The translations under genes were made by a program, and so were the position numbers. The notes under the pieces were generated by a model. It made no database searches. It was given only the letters and a program-made list of their open reading frames with translations, and was not told the origin of the DNA. DNA of 64,000 nucleotides from Corbicula japonica. Its lineage: Eukaryota; Mollusca; Bivalvia; Venerida; Cyrenidae. The stretch spans positions 3,556,501-3,620,500 of the forward strand of contig JAZAYU010000019.1 of NCBI GenBank assembly GCA_038501625.1, in the 5' to 3' direction. The first letter of the stretch is position 1. Every line of letters starts with the position of its first letter. This document shows positions 48,015 to 59,899 of this stretch, in pieces.

Positions 48015-48545
48015 ACAGTTTAGTCACTGATCACGTGACTGATTTCTTTATAATTGGATTTTTAATATCCCTTAATTTTTGTTTGAACAACAACATAATA
48101 TTTCTTCTTTTCTTTGTCGCATTGTCTGTACAAATGTTCGTCATCGTTCGTAATAAATTTACTTTCTTAATATGCACTACTTTCTGACGCCGCACAACTA
48201 TGGAACTTGTTAGGCGTAACTAAACTACTCATGCATATTCAGCTGTTCGTCCACTAACGTAGCTGAACGTGATTTCACTCAACATTTGTTTGATGGAGTT
48301 TTTGGCATGGACGCTACAAAATTACACGGACACGTACTATAGATCACTATTCTTTCGTGGAATTGTGTGCTTGAATGTGCTTACAACGTCTGCATTTCAT
48401 TTCGGCCTGCTCTCGCGGTGACCACAAAACCCCGCTTACTTGAATACGCTCGATGTCGCAGTGATACACCGGAAGTTAAAAACTGCGCGTCGCCGTGTTC
48501 TAGACTTCTAGCTTAAGACTTTCGCGCATGCGCGCGAAAGTCTAA
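48015..48545. promoter_or_regulatory. promoter-like cluster: E-box, ETS and NRF1-type sites
   Basis: Locally richer in G, C and CpG than its surroundings. It contains a TCACGTGA palindrome (48031-48038), an ETS-type ACCGGAAGT (48468-48476) and an NRF1-type palindrome GCGCATGCGC (48524-48533). The last sits in a hairpin with 12-bp arms (48516-48527 and 48532-48543, AGACTTTCGCGC). In animals ETS plus NRF1 sites typify promoters of broadly expressed genes. I cannot find the exon it would serve, so this is a hypothesis. Confidence 0.35.
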
Positions 48546-51399
48546 AAAACCTCAACTACCGTTTGGAAAATAATGTTTTCAGGAATTTAACATTCGTCAT
48601 TAAATATGCCCTACAATCAAACGCCGACAATAATATCAGATGTCTTAATATTTGGCGGTAAAAACCACGTGATTTGTTCGAAAAACACGTTGTTTGCTCG
48701 CCGAATACATTATACATATGACGTAAAATACACATGACGTACAATAAAACGTTAACAATACGTCAGACGTGTGCAATTAAAGACATGATTTGCACGAGAT
48801 GCACGCTTCTTGCGTGAAGCACGTGAGAGGTTTTGTAGTGGATGGTATTTGTGTTCTGTTTTAGTTTAGGTCTAAGAACGATTCGCCTGAATGACACGAT
48901 GCTTGCGATCAGAATTATGCATTTATCGGCCACAGAAAAATAAATGCTTTCAAAATTAAATTATTTATCAAATATCACAAAAATTTAAACACCTGTTTTG
49001 AAACTGAACGTTTTAAATTTAGATTTGGTCGAATCCTTTCTGCACTGAAAAGGCTTTCAAGTATCAATAATTAAAAATAATGTACGATCTTTTACATTAG
49101 TTTTCACTGGCGGTGATCTTTGACCTTTAGATAGTTGTTATTTATTTCTGATTTTGATGTTAATTTTTAGTTTGTAAATAAGTGTACGGCAAACGAAAAA
49201 TACAACATAATATAACATTTAATTTAAATATGGTCCAATATTTATTACAAGTTGCGTTTCGTCTAAATATAATTTTTCAGCAATAGCAAGTTTCGAAAAA
49301 ATGATCTCCCTTTGAATTATCAACAGTAGGCACTTTCCCATTAGTCATGAAGAGGTTATCTCCCGTGGACATTGTATGATTATTTTTTTTTTGTTTATAC
49401 TGAACAAATATCCAATGTAACTCTAGAAAGATAAGTTACTTTTTAAATGTAGTGTTGCAACACTGAATTTACATAAGCGTAATTGTATGAAATATTTATT
49501 TCTAAAGTTTCAGTTTCTAAACAAACTTTTTTTCGAATACGCATGCATGCTTCAAAAACAAAACGCAACAATAGCTCATCGCACTTGCATCTTACTCAGA
49601 TATTTAAATTAATATGAAGAGAATTGAAATTAATGTCCCGTGAATAGCGAAAGATAGATATCAGTCGTATCGGGACGCTCGTTGGGTTACACCACCGGAG
49701 CTTAATAGTTTAGCACCTAAATGATTAAGATGTTTCGCTTTATTTTTCTCAATATTGTAATATCTTCAAAAGACAATAACGTTTACAGTGTTGTTAGAAA
49801 TACAATAGTAAATACACTCTAAGGCATGATTATCTTGCAGACAATGTTCTTTAATCACTTTAATCCTGGCGTCAGCTCGAGTCATGTATACGCACGTGTG
49901 CCCGCGTTGGGAATTTGCGGGAACTTAATATGAAGCTTAAACTATATCGTTTTTGATAGTGATTAACATTATTCTGATGTAAAATGTTTAAAATCACTTA
50001 AAATTACCAATGCCAACTGATGCTAATAATTTAGTAAATTTTATTTAAATGTTACTTGACATACGTGCAGTGATAATGCTACCATGCTGAAATAGGGTCG
50101 TTTACAAAAATGATAATCTTCTGTTAATTTTATAACAACTTAGATGTTTTTAAATTTACAGATAAATAATCCAAAAGTTTTTTGTCAAATTCAGTTTGAT
50201 ACCTAATTTCATAATTGACCGTCTATAATACTAAGCGGTTTGACGATTTTATTACTGCTAAGATGTAGATATCACTGATAGTTGTCATGGCAACATTTGC
50301 CCGAGGCAGATAAATTACCGGAATTTTAGGGAATTTACATCTACATTGTGACATTCTGTTTTTTACTCTTTTTTCAGAAACAACTTAATCATAGGCAAGA
50401 GCGAATGAATACCGCTATTAGAGATTTCAAGAGAATCATACTAAGGGCTTTATAGTTTTAATAAATGTATCATATCTAAGCTGTCCCACAAGCATTTAAT
50501 TTGCCACATATACATGGAGAAGTTTCTCATCGTTTTCCTTCGCCGGATCGGATCGTCTTCACGTCAAAGTCTTGATGCAAACATGGTAATGTCAATTTTG
50601 CAATGCCAGTCTGAAGTTTCTCGCGATATTTCATTACATTTGATAGAAATCTACATGTTTTCACATTTACAACAGTTACTGAAATTTGTTGAACGAAAAT
50701 ATTTAACCGTGGAAACGCTAAAAACGCACAGTAATGGAACGCTGAAAACGCAAACCATATATTAAGAAACACTTGTTAATGTGCTTGCGGACACGAGGAC
50801 GATGGGAAACATAATGTATTTAATTGTAGACTGTATGTAAACCAAAGAATTGTTCTTTTCGTGTCACTCTTAGTTTTCACCCTCTTTATCTTAATATACT
50901 ATTTTATGCAAATCAAAAGCTGTCTGATATGGAAAAAGATTGCATTTTTAAGCTGTTAAAAAAGAAAAAGTCTCAAAGAAACTAAAAGATTCGCACCTAA
51001 AATTAGTTAAAATCATACAACATCTCATCGATCCACAAGTACTGATAATTCACAGTTCATTTTTATACAGCAGTAAAAATAGTAGAAGTAAAAATAAGCC
51101 ATTTTGTGTGTAATACATGTGCACGTGAACGTGACATTTCGTTGCCATTTCCGGTATAAAGATAATGACAGAAACTCCATCTTTGATGATCTTTTTCAAC
51201 TAATAAAATGACATACTATTAGTCATTTATAAATCGAATAGGAATAATCAGACGAACAAGATTAATCTACGTTTTATAATCAGAACTAGAATTATGACTT
51301 TTCCGGAAACAATTTTTCAAAACAAATACAAAATAAATTAATCAGAACCTGTTAAATATTAGAAATGCACGTCATCTGACAAAGATAAGAGATACTTAC
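48546..51399. other. gene-free AT-rich stretch
   Basis: No gene is recognised. A small AACGCTAAAAACG cluster is at 50705-50755. Overlapping frames on both strands at 50514-50772 partly reflect it. Confidence 0.4.
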
Positions 51400-51475
51400 C
51401 TATTGTACAAATTCTTCATGGGTGACACAGCGCGAAAACCAAATGATTTACTCATTCGATATACTGTTGGAAACA
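51400..51475 (+). other. short conserved segment, copy 2 (frame FFMGDTARKPND)
   Basis: Partner of 46530-46615 in the opposite orientation; see there. Here the segment runs into a RepA copy about 20 bases downstream, and the base after ATACTG breaks the GT seen in copy 1. Confidence 0.35.
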
Positions 51476-51495
51476 TCATTAATGTTTTAGATTTG

Positions 51496-52292
51496 GATAT
51501 TGTTCAATCACCCCCAAGGATATACGTCATGCTTTTTAATGCATTTCCATTAATGTCCATGAACCGGCTCGATGAAACCGAGCCTGCAATATTTTCATAT
51601 TTGTCGTGTTCGATGGCTTTTAATGTTCCCTTTTCATCTTTTTCAATATCACAGTAGCGTTGTTTGTGCCGTGCGGCGGCTGTAAAAAGTCTCAGTACAT
51701 TCAATCAGTGCTGTTATCAATTACGTCATTTGAAGGTCGTTGATCACGATACTTATGTACCATGTAAATAGTACTTCTAAATAACCTTTGTTTTAATATT
51801 TCGGTCAGTTTTGAGATCGGTGGTTTCAATTTCCCAACCAACTTAGATATGGATATTGTTCAATCACCCCCAAGGATATACGTCCTGCTTTTTAAAATTT
51901 GCCTTTGGCGTTGTCTGTGATATGCAGGACATATATTCTAAGATCCCCTGTCTAAATTCTATTCTGTTTAGTTCCGCTCATTGTTTTCTCGTTTAGGGCA
52001 ACCCCATTCTTTTATCTGGGGACCATACGCCGCAGAACATCGAATGGTATTAATCTGAAAATACCGCATTAAAGGTTCCATGTCCACCACCATATGCTTG
52101 CCATCGTTTGGGATGGTCAAAATTGTACTGTTTATTTGTGTAGATATTGAGTTGCGCTCAACCCGGGGCTAGGCGTCGTGGGCAGTAATATGCATTTCAA
52201 TAACTGTCCATGAACAGGCTCAATCAAACCGAGCCTGCAATATTTTCATAGTTGTCGTGTTCGGTGACTTTCAAAGTTCTCTGTTCATCTTT
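51496..52292 (+). repeat. RepA head-to-tail dimer: one internally deleted unit, one full unit
   Basis: The words TATTGTTCAATCACCCCCAA and GGATATACGTC occur at about 51499 and about 51857, and the hairpin block at about 51558 and 52210. In the first unit the segment between them is missing (the junction is CTTTTTAATGCATTTCC at about 51533). The second unit is full, from GCCGTGCGGCGGCTG (about 51669) to the final TCAAAGTTCTCTGTTCATC. This proves tandem arrangement of the family. Confidence 0.88.
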
Positions 52293-52912
52293 TTAATGAA
52301 ACTATAATGATAGAAGGATTAAAAATAACCATACTAATAATTAATAATAATAAATAATAATAAAAAAGTTGCTTACAAGAAATTAAGCAACTAACTAAAT
52401 AATGTGTGTTGCGATTAATTCAGAGAGAATACGTGAGCTTAAAAGATCACAATTATATAAAACATGCACTCACAAACAGTTTTAAAACTAGATGGGTGTT
52501 CAGATTAACAGTTGTGTTGCCCTCATGTACACCATGTCAGAATAAAAATATATGTAGAAAAAAGGGCATAACTCTATCTTGATCTAATGTACTTGGCATC
52601 ATCACGAGCGTGTTATTATGAGCAATAAAATTTGAAAGTTTGATAAAGAAATTTTTCATTATTGGTTTGTAATAAATGTCTTTTTTGATTAATGTGTTTC
52701 AAACCCCTTTCTCTCTATTGTTTGGCTATACGACAAAGCCTGTGTTCCTTTTACTTTTTTATTTCGATTGATAAACATATCCTTATTGGTATATTTACTC
52801 TTAATTTTCATTCAGAAAGTTGTTTACTTTAACAATAAAATAATACTCACATTAATTTAATGGCTTGTGTCATAGTTTTATTAATTCTTTCGGGAATTAA
52901 GCAGCTCCCAAA
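52293..52912. other. gene-free stretch before the segmental duplication
   Basis: AAT-rich microsatellite-like sequence lies at 52337-52368. At 52695-52750, CAAACCCCTTTCTCTC and TTGTTTGGCTATACGACAAA recall the 3' part of RepC, as a poor remnant. Confidence 0.4.
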
Positions 52913-53216
52913 TCATCTAAAGTTATGCTAAATTACAGAGTTGTTGATACTTAGTTAGTTGATACTTAATTACACGTAACTAATAATGTTGTGCGAATGA
53001 AGCTCAAATGGAGTATATGTCGCCTCCCGGGGGTATACTTTGGCTATATTATCAACACATCGATTAATATGAATGGTTAATTTTCTGAAGTTGCGATCAG
53101 GTTGAACTATTATAATAATATAAACGTTTTCACTATCCTGATTTGGGCGGACAAGGTGGCAGTGACTTCTTGGACGGACGAGTCTTAAACGGATGGCGGC
53201 ACCTCTAGCGCACTGT

Positions 53217-53220
<4 letters not shown>

Positions 53221-53311
<91 letters not shown>

Positions 53312-53322
53312 TATAGAGAGAG
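53221..53322. repeat. (GA)n microsatellite
   Basis: About 100 bases of near-pure GA with an AAGAAAG interruption near 53250 and ATATATA near 53310. The homologous site in duplication copy 2 is just GAAGACAGACC, so the tract expanded after the duplication or collapsed in copy 2. Confidence 0.97.
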
Positions 53323-53550
53323 CTATTGAAAATGCGTTTTAATGTTGTAGCAAATACAAAATACACACAAAAGTAAAACAATACACGGTAAATATTCTTC
53401 ACCTTTGAAATTAAGTAAGAATTAAAAAAATTAAAATTCAATTGAATGCAATATAAAAGGTTACATTTAATTTTTAGGATAAGCATTAATATAAAGAAAC
53501 ATAAAATAAAACTATGGTTATCAGGAAGTATCACATTCCGGAAACAAAGC

Positions 53551-53715
53551 CTCTGTTTATTGGTGAAAATATTGAATTGCGCTTAACCCGGGGCTAGGCG
53601 GCGTGGGCAGTAATATGCAATCCCATTACTGCCAATGAACAGGTTCAATCAAACCGAGCCTGCAATATTTTCATATTTGTCGTGTTCGGTGGCTTTTCAT
53701 TGATTTCCTTACAAA
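53551..53715 (+). repeat. RepA insertion inside duplication copy 1
   Basis: The block from CTGTTTATTGGTG through the GC core, hairpin block and GTGTTCGGTGGCTTTTCATT is absent from copy 2, where the flanks join (AACAAAGC then ATTATCAATTT). ACAAAGC lies on both sides (53544-53550 and 53711-53717), a possible 7-bp target duplication. The left end is truncated relative to the full unit while the right end is near the family's usual end, as expected of 5'-truncated retroposition, though other mechanisms are possible. Confidence 0.8.
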
Positions 53716-56150
53716 GCCAAATAGTTGAGAGAAACTGAGAGCATTATATTTTCAATTTCCTAACTTGTTTTAAACAACACTAACATGAAAAGCTACGGCA
53801 GTAGAATTTGTTCTAGTGATTCCTCTCTTATATTCATTTTATAAGGTATAAAAAGAGGAGAAGGGATTCTTCTGAAGAAGGTGCTGGTTAAAAACATAGA
53901 TCCAAAAAGTCAATACTGAAAAGTTCTTTTTATAATTAAGTTTTCCAATGATATATATAATAGCTTCACAGGGATTTCTAGAAAAATTAATATGTCTAGG
54001 TGATCGAGTAAATTTTTCAAGCGTCAGTGAATTTTATTATTTTGTGATAATTATTTGGTTTGTCTTTGTATAGAAAGTTTGAAAATCTAGACGCTTTTAT
54101 TAAAGAATTTGTTTGAGACAAATTTGATTCTCGGCTGCTGTGATCGAATTTAAATTTCGGACAAAACACCATTCCAGTGCTGGGAATATGATTGATGCGT
54201 CTCACAAATGTTCATTTAATGAACAAACAAAGGGATGCAATTAATTTAAAAGGTTCATTCCCGAAAGTTAAATATTTTTATTTGCATGATGATTAAATAC
54301 AGTCGTTATATAATTGTGTATTAAATTCTATTATCGATAAAGAACGTTTATATCCTAATTGTGTCGACAAGGTAAGATATGTGCCAATCGAATTGATTTT
54401 TTTCTGACGTGTATCAAAGAACCAAGTTTGATAAAGATTTGTTATGTCTGACGTGCATTAATACGGAAAATGTTTAAAACAGGTTTGTTATGTCGATCTT
54501 CTAGATAAAAGTATCAGTGCATCAACTGGCCGTTTCTGAGGTCTGTGTGGGAAAGATGCTCTTTGTGAATGAGAAACTCTTGATTGGCATCGTCAATTTC
54601 TGTCGTTAGGTTGTCTTGTCTTTCTGTTTCCTTTTTTCTGAACTAGTTTTGTAGAAATATCTGAGGAATATGCTCTTTTAAAATAAAACTTAATTTGTTA
54701 TATGCCTTTTTCTCGTATTGCATGTCGTAAAAGATAAGAACCGTTGTAAGTATTCCTCCAATCAAGTGAAATGTCCAAATTAGACACTGATTTATCAAGC
54801 TGAAACAAAAATAACAGAAAATCAATAACAGCTTCGAGACCGAAACAGTATCTGTCAACACAAATAGTACAATAAAAATTTACACACCGGAATAATACCC
54901 CATTAGAAAGAGAAACGGAAGCTTAGAAACAAGATCGATTTGGGTGAAAATCCGGCTGACGGGCAGAAACAATAGCTGATTTTAACAGGAGTAACACCGA
55001 CTTGATATAAGCTAAACATTTAGAACAATACCCGCTAAAATACAGGAAAATACTAACCGGAATAATTAATTAGCTAAAACTCCGGTTTGACGCTGGCTTA
55101 TAGACATGAGCCATGAGAACATATATCATAATTATTACTTGCTGATATCAGTCACAGTAACCACAGCGATTAAACTCCTCCTAAAAGGCATGATAAAATA
55201 GCAAATAAAGATAAAGTGACAGGAAACCTCTGTGTACCAGTTTTCGTAATTAAAAACCGGTGCACAAACATTTAAACTTCTGGATTAATACAATCATACA
55301 GACATTCCAGGTTTGATCAGCTGTAAACTATAAAGAAAAGTATTTTCTTGAAACAATCGATGACAATGAGTCCGTGACAGACATAAACTGACCTTAAGAA
55401 ACCCCTCTTCTGGAAATAAATTGCCATTCTTAATTATACAGTAAATGATCTATCATTGCCTTTCATCACTAAAAACGTCAATCTGAAGTAATTGCAATCA
55501 TTAATTACAAAGGAAATTATTTATAATTGATTTACCATCAAATTAATGTAGAGATCATTAAAATACTTATCAGCATTTAGCTACTTGATGTGAAATATTC
55601 GAGATACCTAAGCAAACAATGCGATTCCAAAAGACGCTTTATATTTTTTTCCTTATACACTTTTACTATTTTTCTCTTAATAGCTAGTTGAAATAGTGAG
55701 ACATTTAGATGACGTGATCTAGAAGATTGCCAGCTGAGAGGAAGAGATCTGACAGAAAACACTGGAGATGTTCGATGAACAAAAGAACTGTGTTGACAAT
55801 TTCCTTTGTTTTCTACATGAAATATGAAATCACAGAAGGTAAAGATGCACTGTGTGCTTGTTGTTCTTTCTTATGTCTACAATTTTACCTGCTATCTGAT
55901 CGCTCATCATCTTTGATGCAAGTACTAATCAACCCGATGAAGACATGTACCTCAAACTTGTTTCGTTTCGTCTGCTTAAAAACAATATATACAACGTTTA
56001 ATTCAAAACAATTGAAGATTATTTTTTTCAGGTAACATATGATTACTAAAGCATTTTCCAAAAATTTAACTTGTAAGGTCATACTTATCTTGTTGAGAAA
56101 TGTAAGCCGTTTTCCGAGGGTTTGGGTAACTCTATCCCTTCCAGTTAAAA

Positions 56151-59100
56151 AGCTCCCAAATCATCTTAAGTTACGTTAAATTACACAGTTGCTTATACTT
56201 AGTTAGGTGAAAACTGCATTTAAAACTACTTTATGTGATTACACGTGACCCATGATGTTGTTGCGAAAGAAGCTCATTACAAATGTATATGTCGCCTCCC
56301 GGGGGTATACTTTTGCTACATTATCAACCACTCGATTATTATGAACGGTTTATTTTCTGAAGTTGCAATTAGGTTAAACTATTATAATAATATACACGTT
56401 TTCACTACACGTGATTTGGATGGAAAAGGAGGCAGTGACTTCTTGGAAGGACGAGTCTTAAACGTATAGCGGGATCTCTGGCGCATTGTTATGAAGACAG
56501 ACCAATAGAAAATGCGTTTTTATGTTGTAACAAGTACATAATACAGATAAGTGTATCAATCCAGGTAAATATTCTTCATCTTTCAACTAAAGTAGCAAAT
56601 TAACAAATAAGCAAAATTCAGTTTAATACAAAAAAGAGGTAACATTTAATTTTTGGGAAAAGAATAAATACAAATATAAAGAAACATAAAACTATGGTTA
56701 TCAGGAAGTATCACGAAAACAAAGCATTATCAATTTAATTACTTGTTTAAAACAACACTTACATGAAAAGCTACGACAGTAGTAGTAGTTCTCGTTTTTC
56801 TTCTCTAAGAATTCATTCTGAAGTGGTTTACATGCGAAGTCCTTTTTGAATCATAAATAAGTTTTCCAGTGCAAGTAATATTAGCTTCACAGGGATTCCT
56901 AGAAAAATAAATATGTCTAGGTGATCGAGTAAATTTTTCAAGCGTCAGTGAATTTTAATATTTTGTGATAATAATTCGGTTTGTCTTTCAAGCTGTATAA
57001 ACAATTTAAAAATCTAGAGGCTTTTATTCAAGGATTTGTTTGAGACAAATTTGATTCTCGACTGCTGTGATCGAATTTAAATTACGGACAAAACATCATT
57101 CCAGTGATGGGAATATGATTGATGCGTCTCACAAATGTTCATTTAATGAACAAACGAAGGGATGCAATTAGTTTGAAAGGTTAATTCCCGATAGTTAAAG
57201 ATTTTTATTTGAATTATGATTAAATACAGTCCTTTAATGATTGTGTAAGAATTTACGTTTAATGTATCCTACATGTCGACAGGGTATGACATGTGCCAAA
57301 TCGAATTGTTTTTGATTTCTTAAGTGTATCAAACTACAACGTTTGATAAAGATGTGTTATGTCTGACGTGTAGAAACACCGAAAACATTTGAAACAGGTT
57401 TGTTATGTCGATTTTGTAGATAACGTATCGGTCCATCAACTGACCGTTTCTTAGGTCTGTCTGTTGGAGATAACCTTTCTGAATGAGAAATTCTTAATTG
57501 GCATCGTCAATTTCTGTCGTTAAGTTTTATTGTCTTTCTTACTGCTTCTTACGTTTCTTACTCTTTTTCTGAACTGAAATACCTGAGGAATATGCTCTTT
57601 TGAAATAAAACTTAATTTGTTATATACCTTTATGTTGAGCCGATAAGTGGGTTGGAGTTTTACCAAGACAACTTGTATTTGTTTTGTGATATGAGAACCT
57701 GTTGGGGCAAGTGTGAGGTTGGTGCACCCTAGAACCTGGTTTAAACCCCCAGGGCAATTTGATTTGCCACTGACTTTTCCAGAGCAGTAACCCCTCGGGT
57801 TCTCATTTTTGTTAATTGTTAGTGGTGTCTCTTTTGAAACTGATCATTTTATTAACCATGCTCTCTCCCTCTCTTCTCATTGACTATGTGGGGAGGCTGT
57901 TTTTTCTGAATGTGGCGATTCCTGATATGCATGTTTCACCTTTTTTATAAACTCATATTGCTTATCGTAAAAGATAAAAACCATTGTAAGTATTCCTCCA
58001 TCAAGTGAAATGTCCAAATTAGACACTGATTTATCAAGCCTAACAAACAAACACAGAGAATCAATAACAGCTTCGAGAACGAAACAGTATCTGTCAACCC
58101 AAAAAGTACAATAAAAATTTACACACCAGAATAATACACCATTAGAAAGAGAAACGTCGGCTTACAAACAAGATCGATTTGGGTGAAAATCCGGCTGACG
58201 GACAGAAGCAATTATAGCTGATGTTAATAGGACTAACACCGACTTGATATAAGCTAATAATTTGGAACAATACACGATAAAATAAATGAAAATACTAATC
58301 TGAAGAATTTAATAGCTACAACTCTGGTTTAACAAAAATATCATTATTATTACTAGCTGACATCAGTCACAGTAACCACAGCTAGTGAATTCCTCCTAAA
58401 AGGTAAATGACTTAAAAGTGACAGGAAACCTCTGTGTACCAGCTTACGTAATTAAAATTCGGTGAACAAACATTTATATTACTGGATTAAAACAAACATT
58501 CCAGGTTTGATTAGCTGTGAAATATTTTTAAAGATAACTGTTTTTCTTGAAAAAATTGATGACACTGAGACCGGGACAGACATTTACTGACCTTAAGGTG
58601 AGCCTCTTCTGGAAATAAATTGGCATTCTTAAATATACAGTAAATGATTTATTATTGCCTTTTGTCACTAAAAAACGTCAAGCTGAAGTAATTACAATAA
58701 TTAATTACAAGGAAATTATATATAATTCATTTGCCATCAAATTCAGGGAGACATCATTTAACTTCTAATCACCATTAGCATTTAGCTACTTCATGTGAAA
58801 TATTCGAGATAGCTGAGCAAACAATGCGATTCCAAAACACGCCATATATTTTTCCTTATACACTTTTACTAATTTTCTTTGAACAGCTAGTTGAAATAGT
58901 GAGGCATTGAGATGAAGTGATCTAGAAAATTGACAGCTGAGAGGAAGAGATCTGACATAAAGCACTGGAGATGTTCGATGAACAAAAGAACTGTGTTTAC
59001 AATTTCCTTTGTTTTCTACACGAAACATGAAATCACAGCAGTCAAAGGAGCAGTGTATGTTTTTTTGTTCTCTTTTTATTTTTACAAAACATGATATCTG

Positions 59101-59311
59101 ATCGCCAATCATCTTTGATAAAAGTACTTATCACCACGATGAAGACATGTACCACAAACTTTTTTGTTTTGTCTGTTTTGAAAGCAATATTTACCACGTT
59201 TTATTCAAAACAATGGAAGATTGTTTATTCAGGTAACAGATGATTACTAAATCATTTTCCACAGACTTTAATTGTAAGGTCATACTAATCTCGTTTAGCA
59301 ATATAAGACGT
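56151..59311 (+). repeat. 3.2-kb tandem segmental duplication, copy 2
   Basis: Partner of 52913-56109 in direct orientation, 41 bases after its end. It lacks the GA expansion and the RepA insertion and instead has a RepC insertion at 57631-57948. Many substitutions and small indels separate the copies, so the event is not recent. Confidence 0.92.
57631..57948 (+). repeat. RepC insertion inside duplication copy 2
   Basis: The family is inserted where copy 1 reads TATGCCTTTTTCTCGTATTG. It begins TGTTGAGCCGATAAGTGGGT and ends GCATGTTTCACCTTTTTT. Comparison with the empty site in copy 1 fixes the ends of the family. ACCTTT occurs on both sides but is also part of the usual RepC end, so a target duplication is uncertain. 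A 2-base deletion in the hairpin (CCCAGGGCAATTTG) breaks the minus frame kept by the other copies. Confidence 0.85.
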
Positions 59312-59391
59312 AATGCCAAACTTCTCCATCTGTATGCAAACTATTATATGTTAATCAATTACAAATCCTTATCAGTTAAAGGTTGACCAAG

Positions 59392-59899
59392 CTAAATTGG
59401 CGATGTTTACAATTATTAATAGAATGTAAACACGGGTTGAGGCAAATTTACCCGTTAAAAGTAATATTTTGCCAATGCACATCACATATCATCGATAGCA
59501 CAGTGGTTAGCGCGTCCAGCTGGCGTATGCTTAACTTTTTTTCGGCACGGATTCGATTCACACTCACACAAGGCTTTTAAGGAAATATTTTAAATTAATT
59601 TTTTTAAAGTTTTATCGCAGTTATTTCAAAGTATTGTTTATATTTTGCTTAAGTTTATCTTATCGAGGAAATAATTATTGTGTAAAAAATAAAAAAGTAA
59701 AAAAAAACCTGTGTCGAACCTACAACCTATAAAATCGTTGCTATTATTGCAATTGATATTGTCTGCGTCTTAGACCACTCGGCTAATGGGACAAGTATTG
59801 GAAGCTCCTCGCTTTGTATTAAACAACGATTAAAATATTAATTCAGTGTTTACATGTAACGCCAATGTAAACAAGCCAATGTAAACATTGCCAAATTAC
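59392..59899. mobile_element. inverted-repeat element with two convergent tRNA-like segments
   Basis: The ends are CTAAATTGGCGATGTTTACA (59392-59411) and, in complement, GTAATTTGGCAATGTTTACA (59880-59899), 17 of 20 identical. Inside, the plus strand has a box A-like TAGCACAGTGGTTAGCGCG (about 59497-59515) and box B-like GGATTCGATTC (about 59546-59556). The minus strand has TTAGCCGAGTGGTCTAAGAC (about 59768-59787) and GTAGGTTCGACACAGG (about 59706-59721), resembling a Leu/Ser-type tRNA. Neither folds as an obvious intact tRNA by eye. A diverged copy lies at 44265-44715. Confidence 0.7.

Larger units (their letters stand above)
52913..56109 (+). repeat. 3.2-kb tandem segmental duplication, copy 1
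   Basis: It aligns collinearly with 56151-59311. Examples are GTCGCCTCCCGGGGGTATAC (53020 region), GCAGTGACTTCTTGGACGGA, CACAGGGATTTCTAGAAAAA, GATTGATGCGTCTCACAAAT, GACAGGAAACCTCTGTGTAC and GAACAAAAGAACTGTGTTGA. Copy 1 alone carries an expanded GA microsatellite and a RepA insertion. No gene is recognised in either copy; short shared minus frames (55577-55762, 58786-59112) do not look constrained. Confidence 0.92.

Noticed and set aside
53205..53534. 109-codon frame with a long Ser-Leu run
   Set aside because: The Ser-Leu run is the GA microsatellite read on the other strand.
55577..59112. Related minus-strand frames in both duplication copies (55577-55762 and 58786-59112)
   Set aside because: They are alike because the DNA is duplicated. 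Replacement changes are common, a frameshift in the T-run separates them after KVYKEK, and copy 1 has an upstream stop. There is no sign of constraint.
59490..59570. A functional tRNA gene
   Set aside because: Box A and box B words are present, but spacing and pairing do not give a clean cloverleaf by eye, and it sits inside a repeated element.
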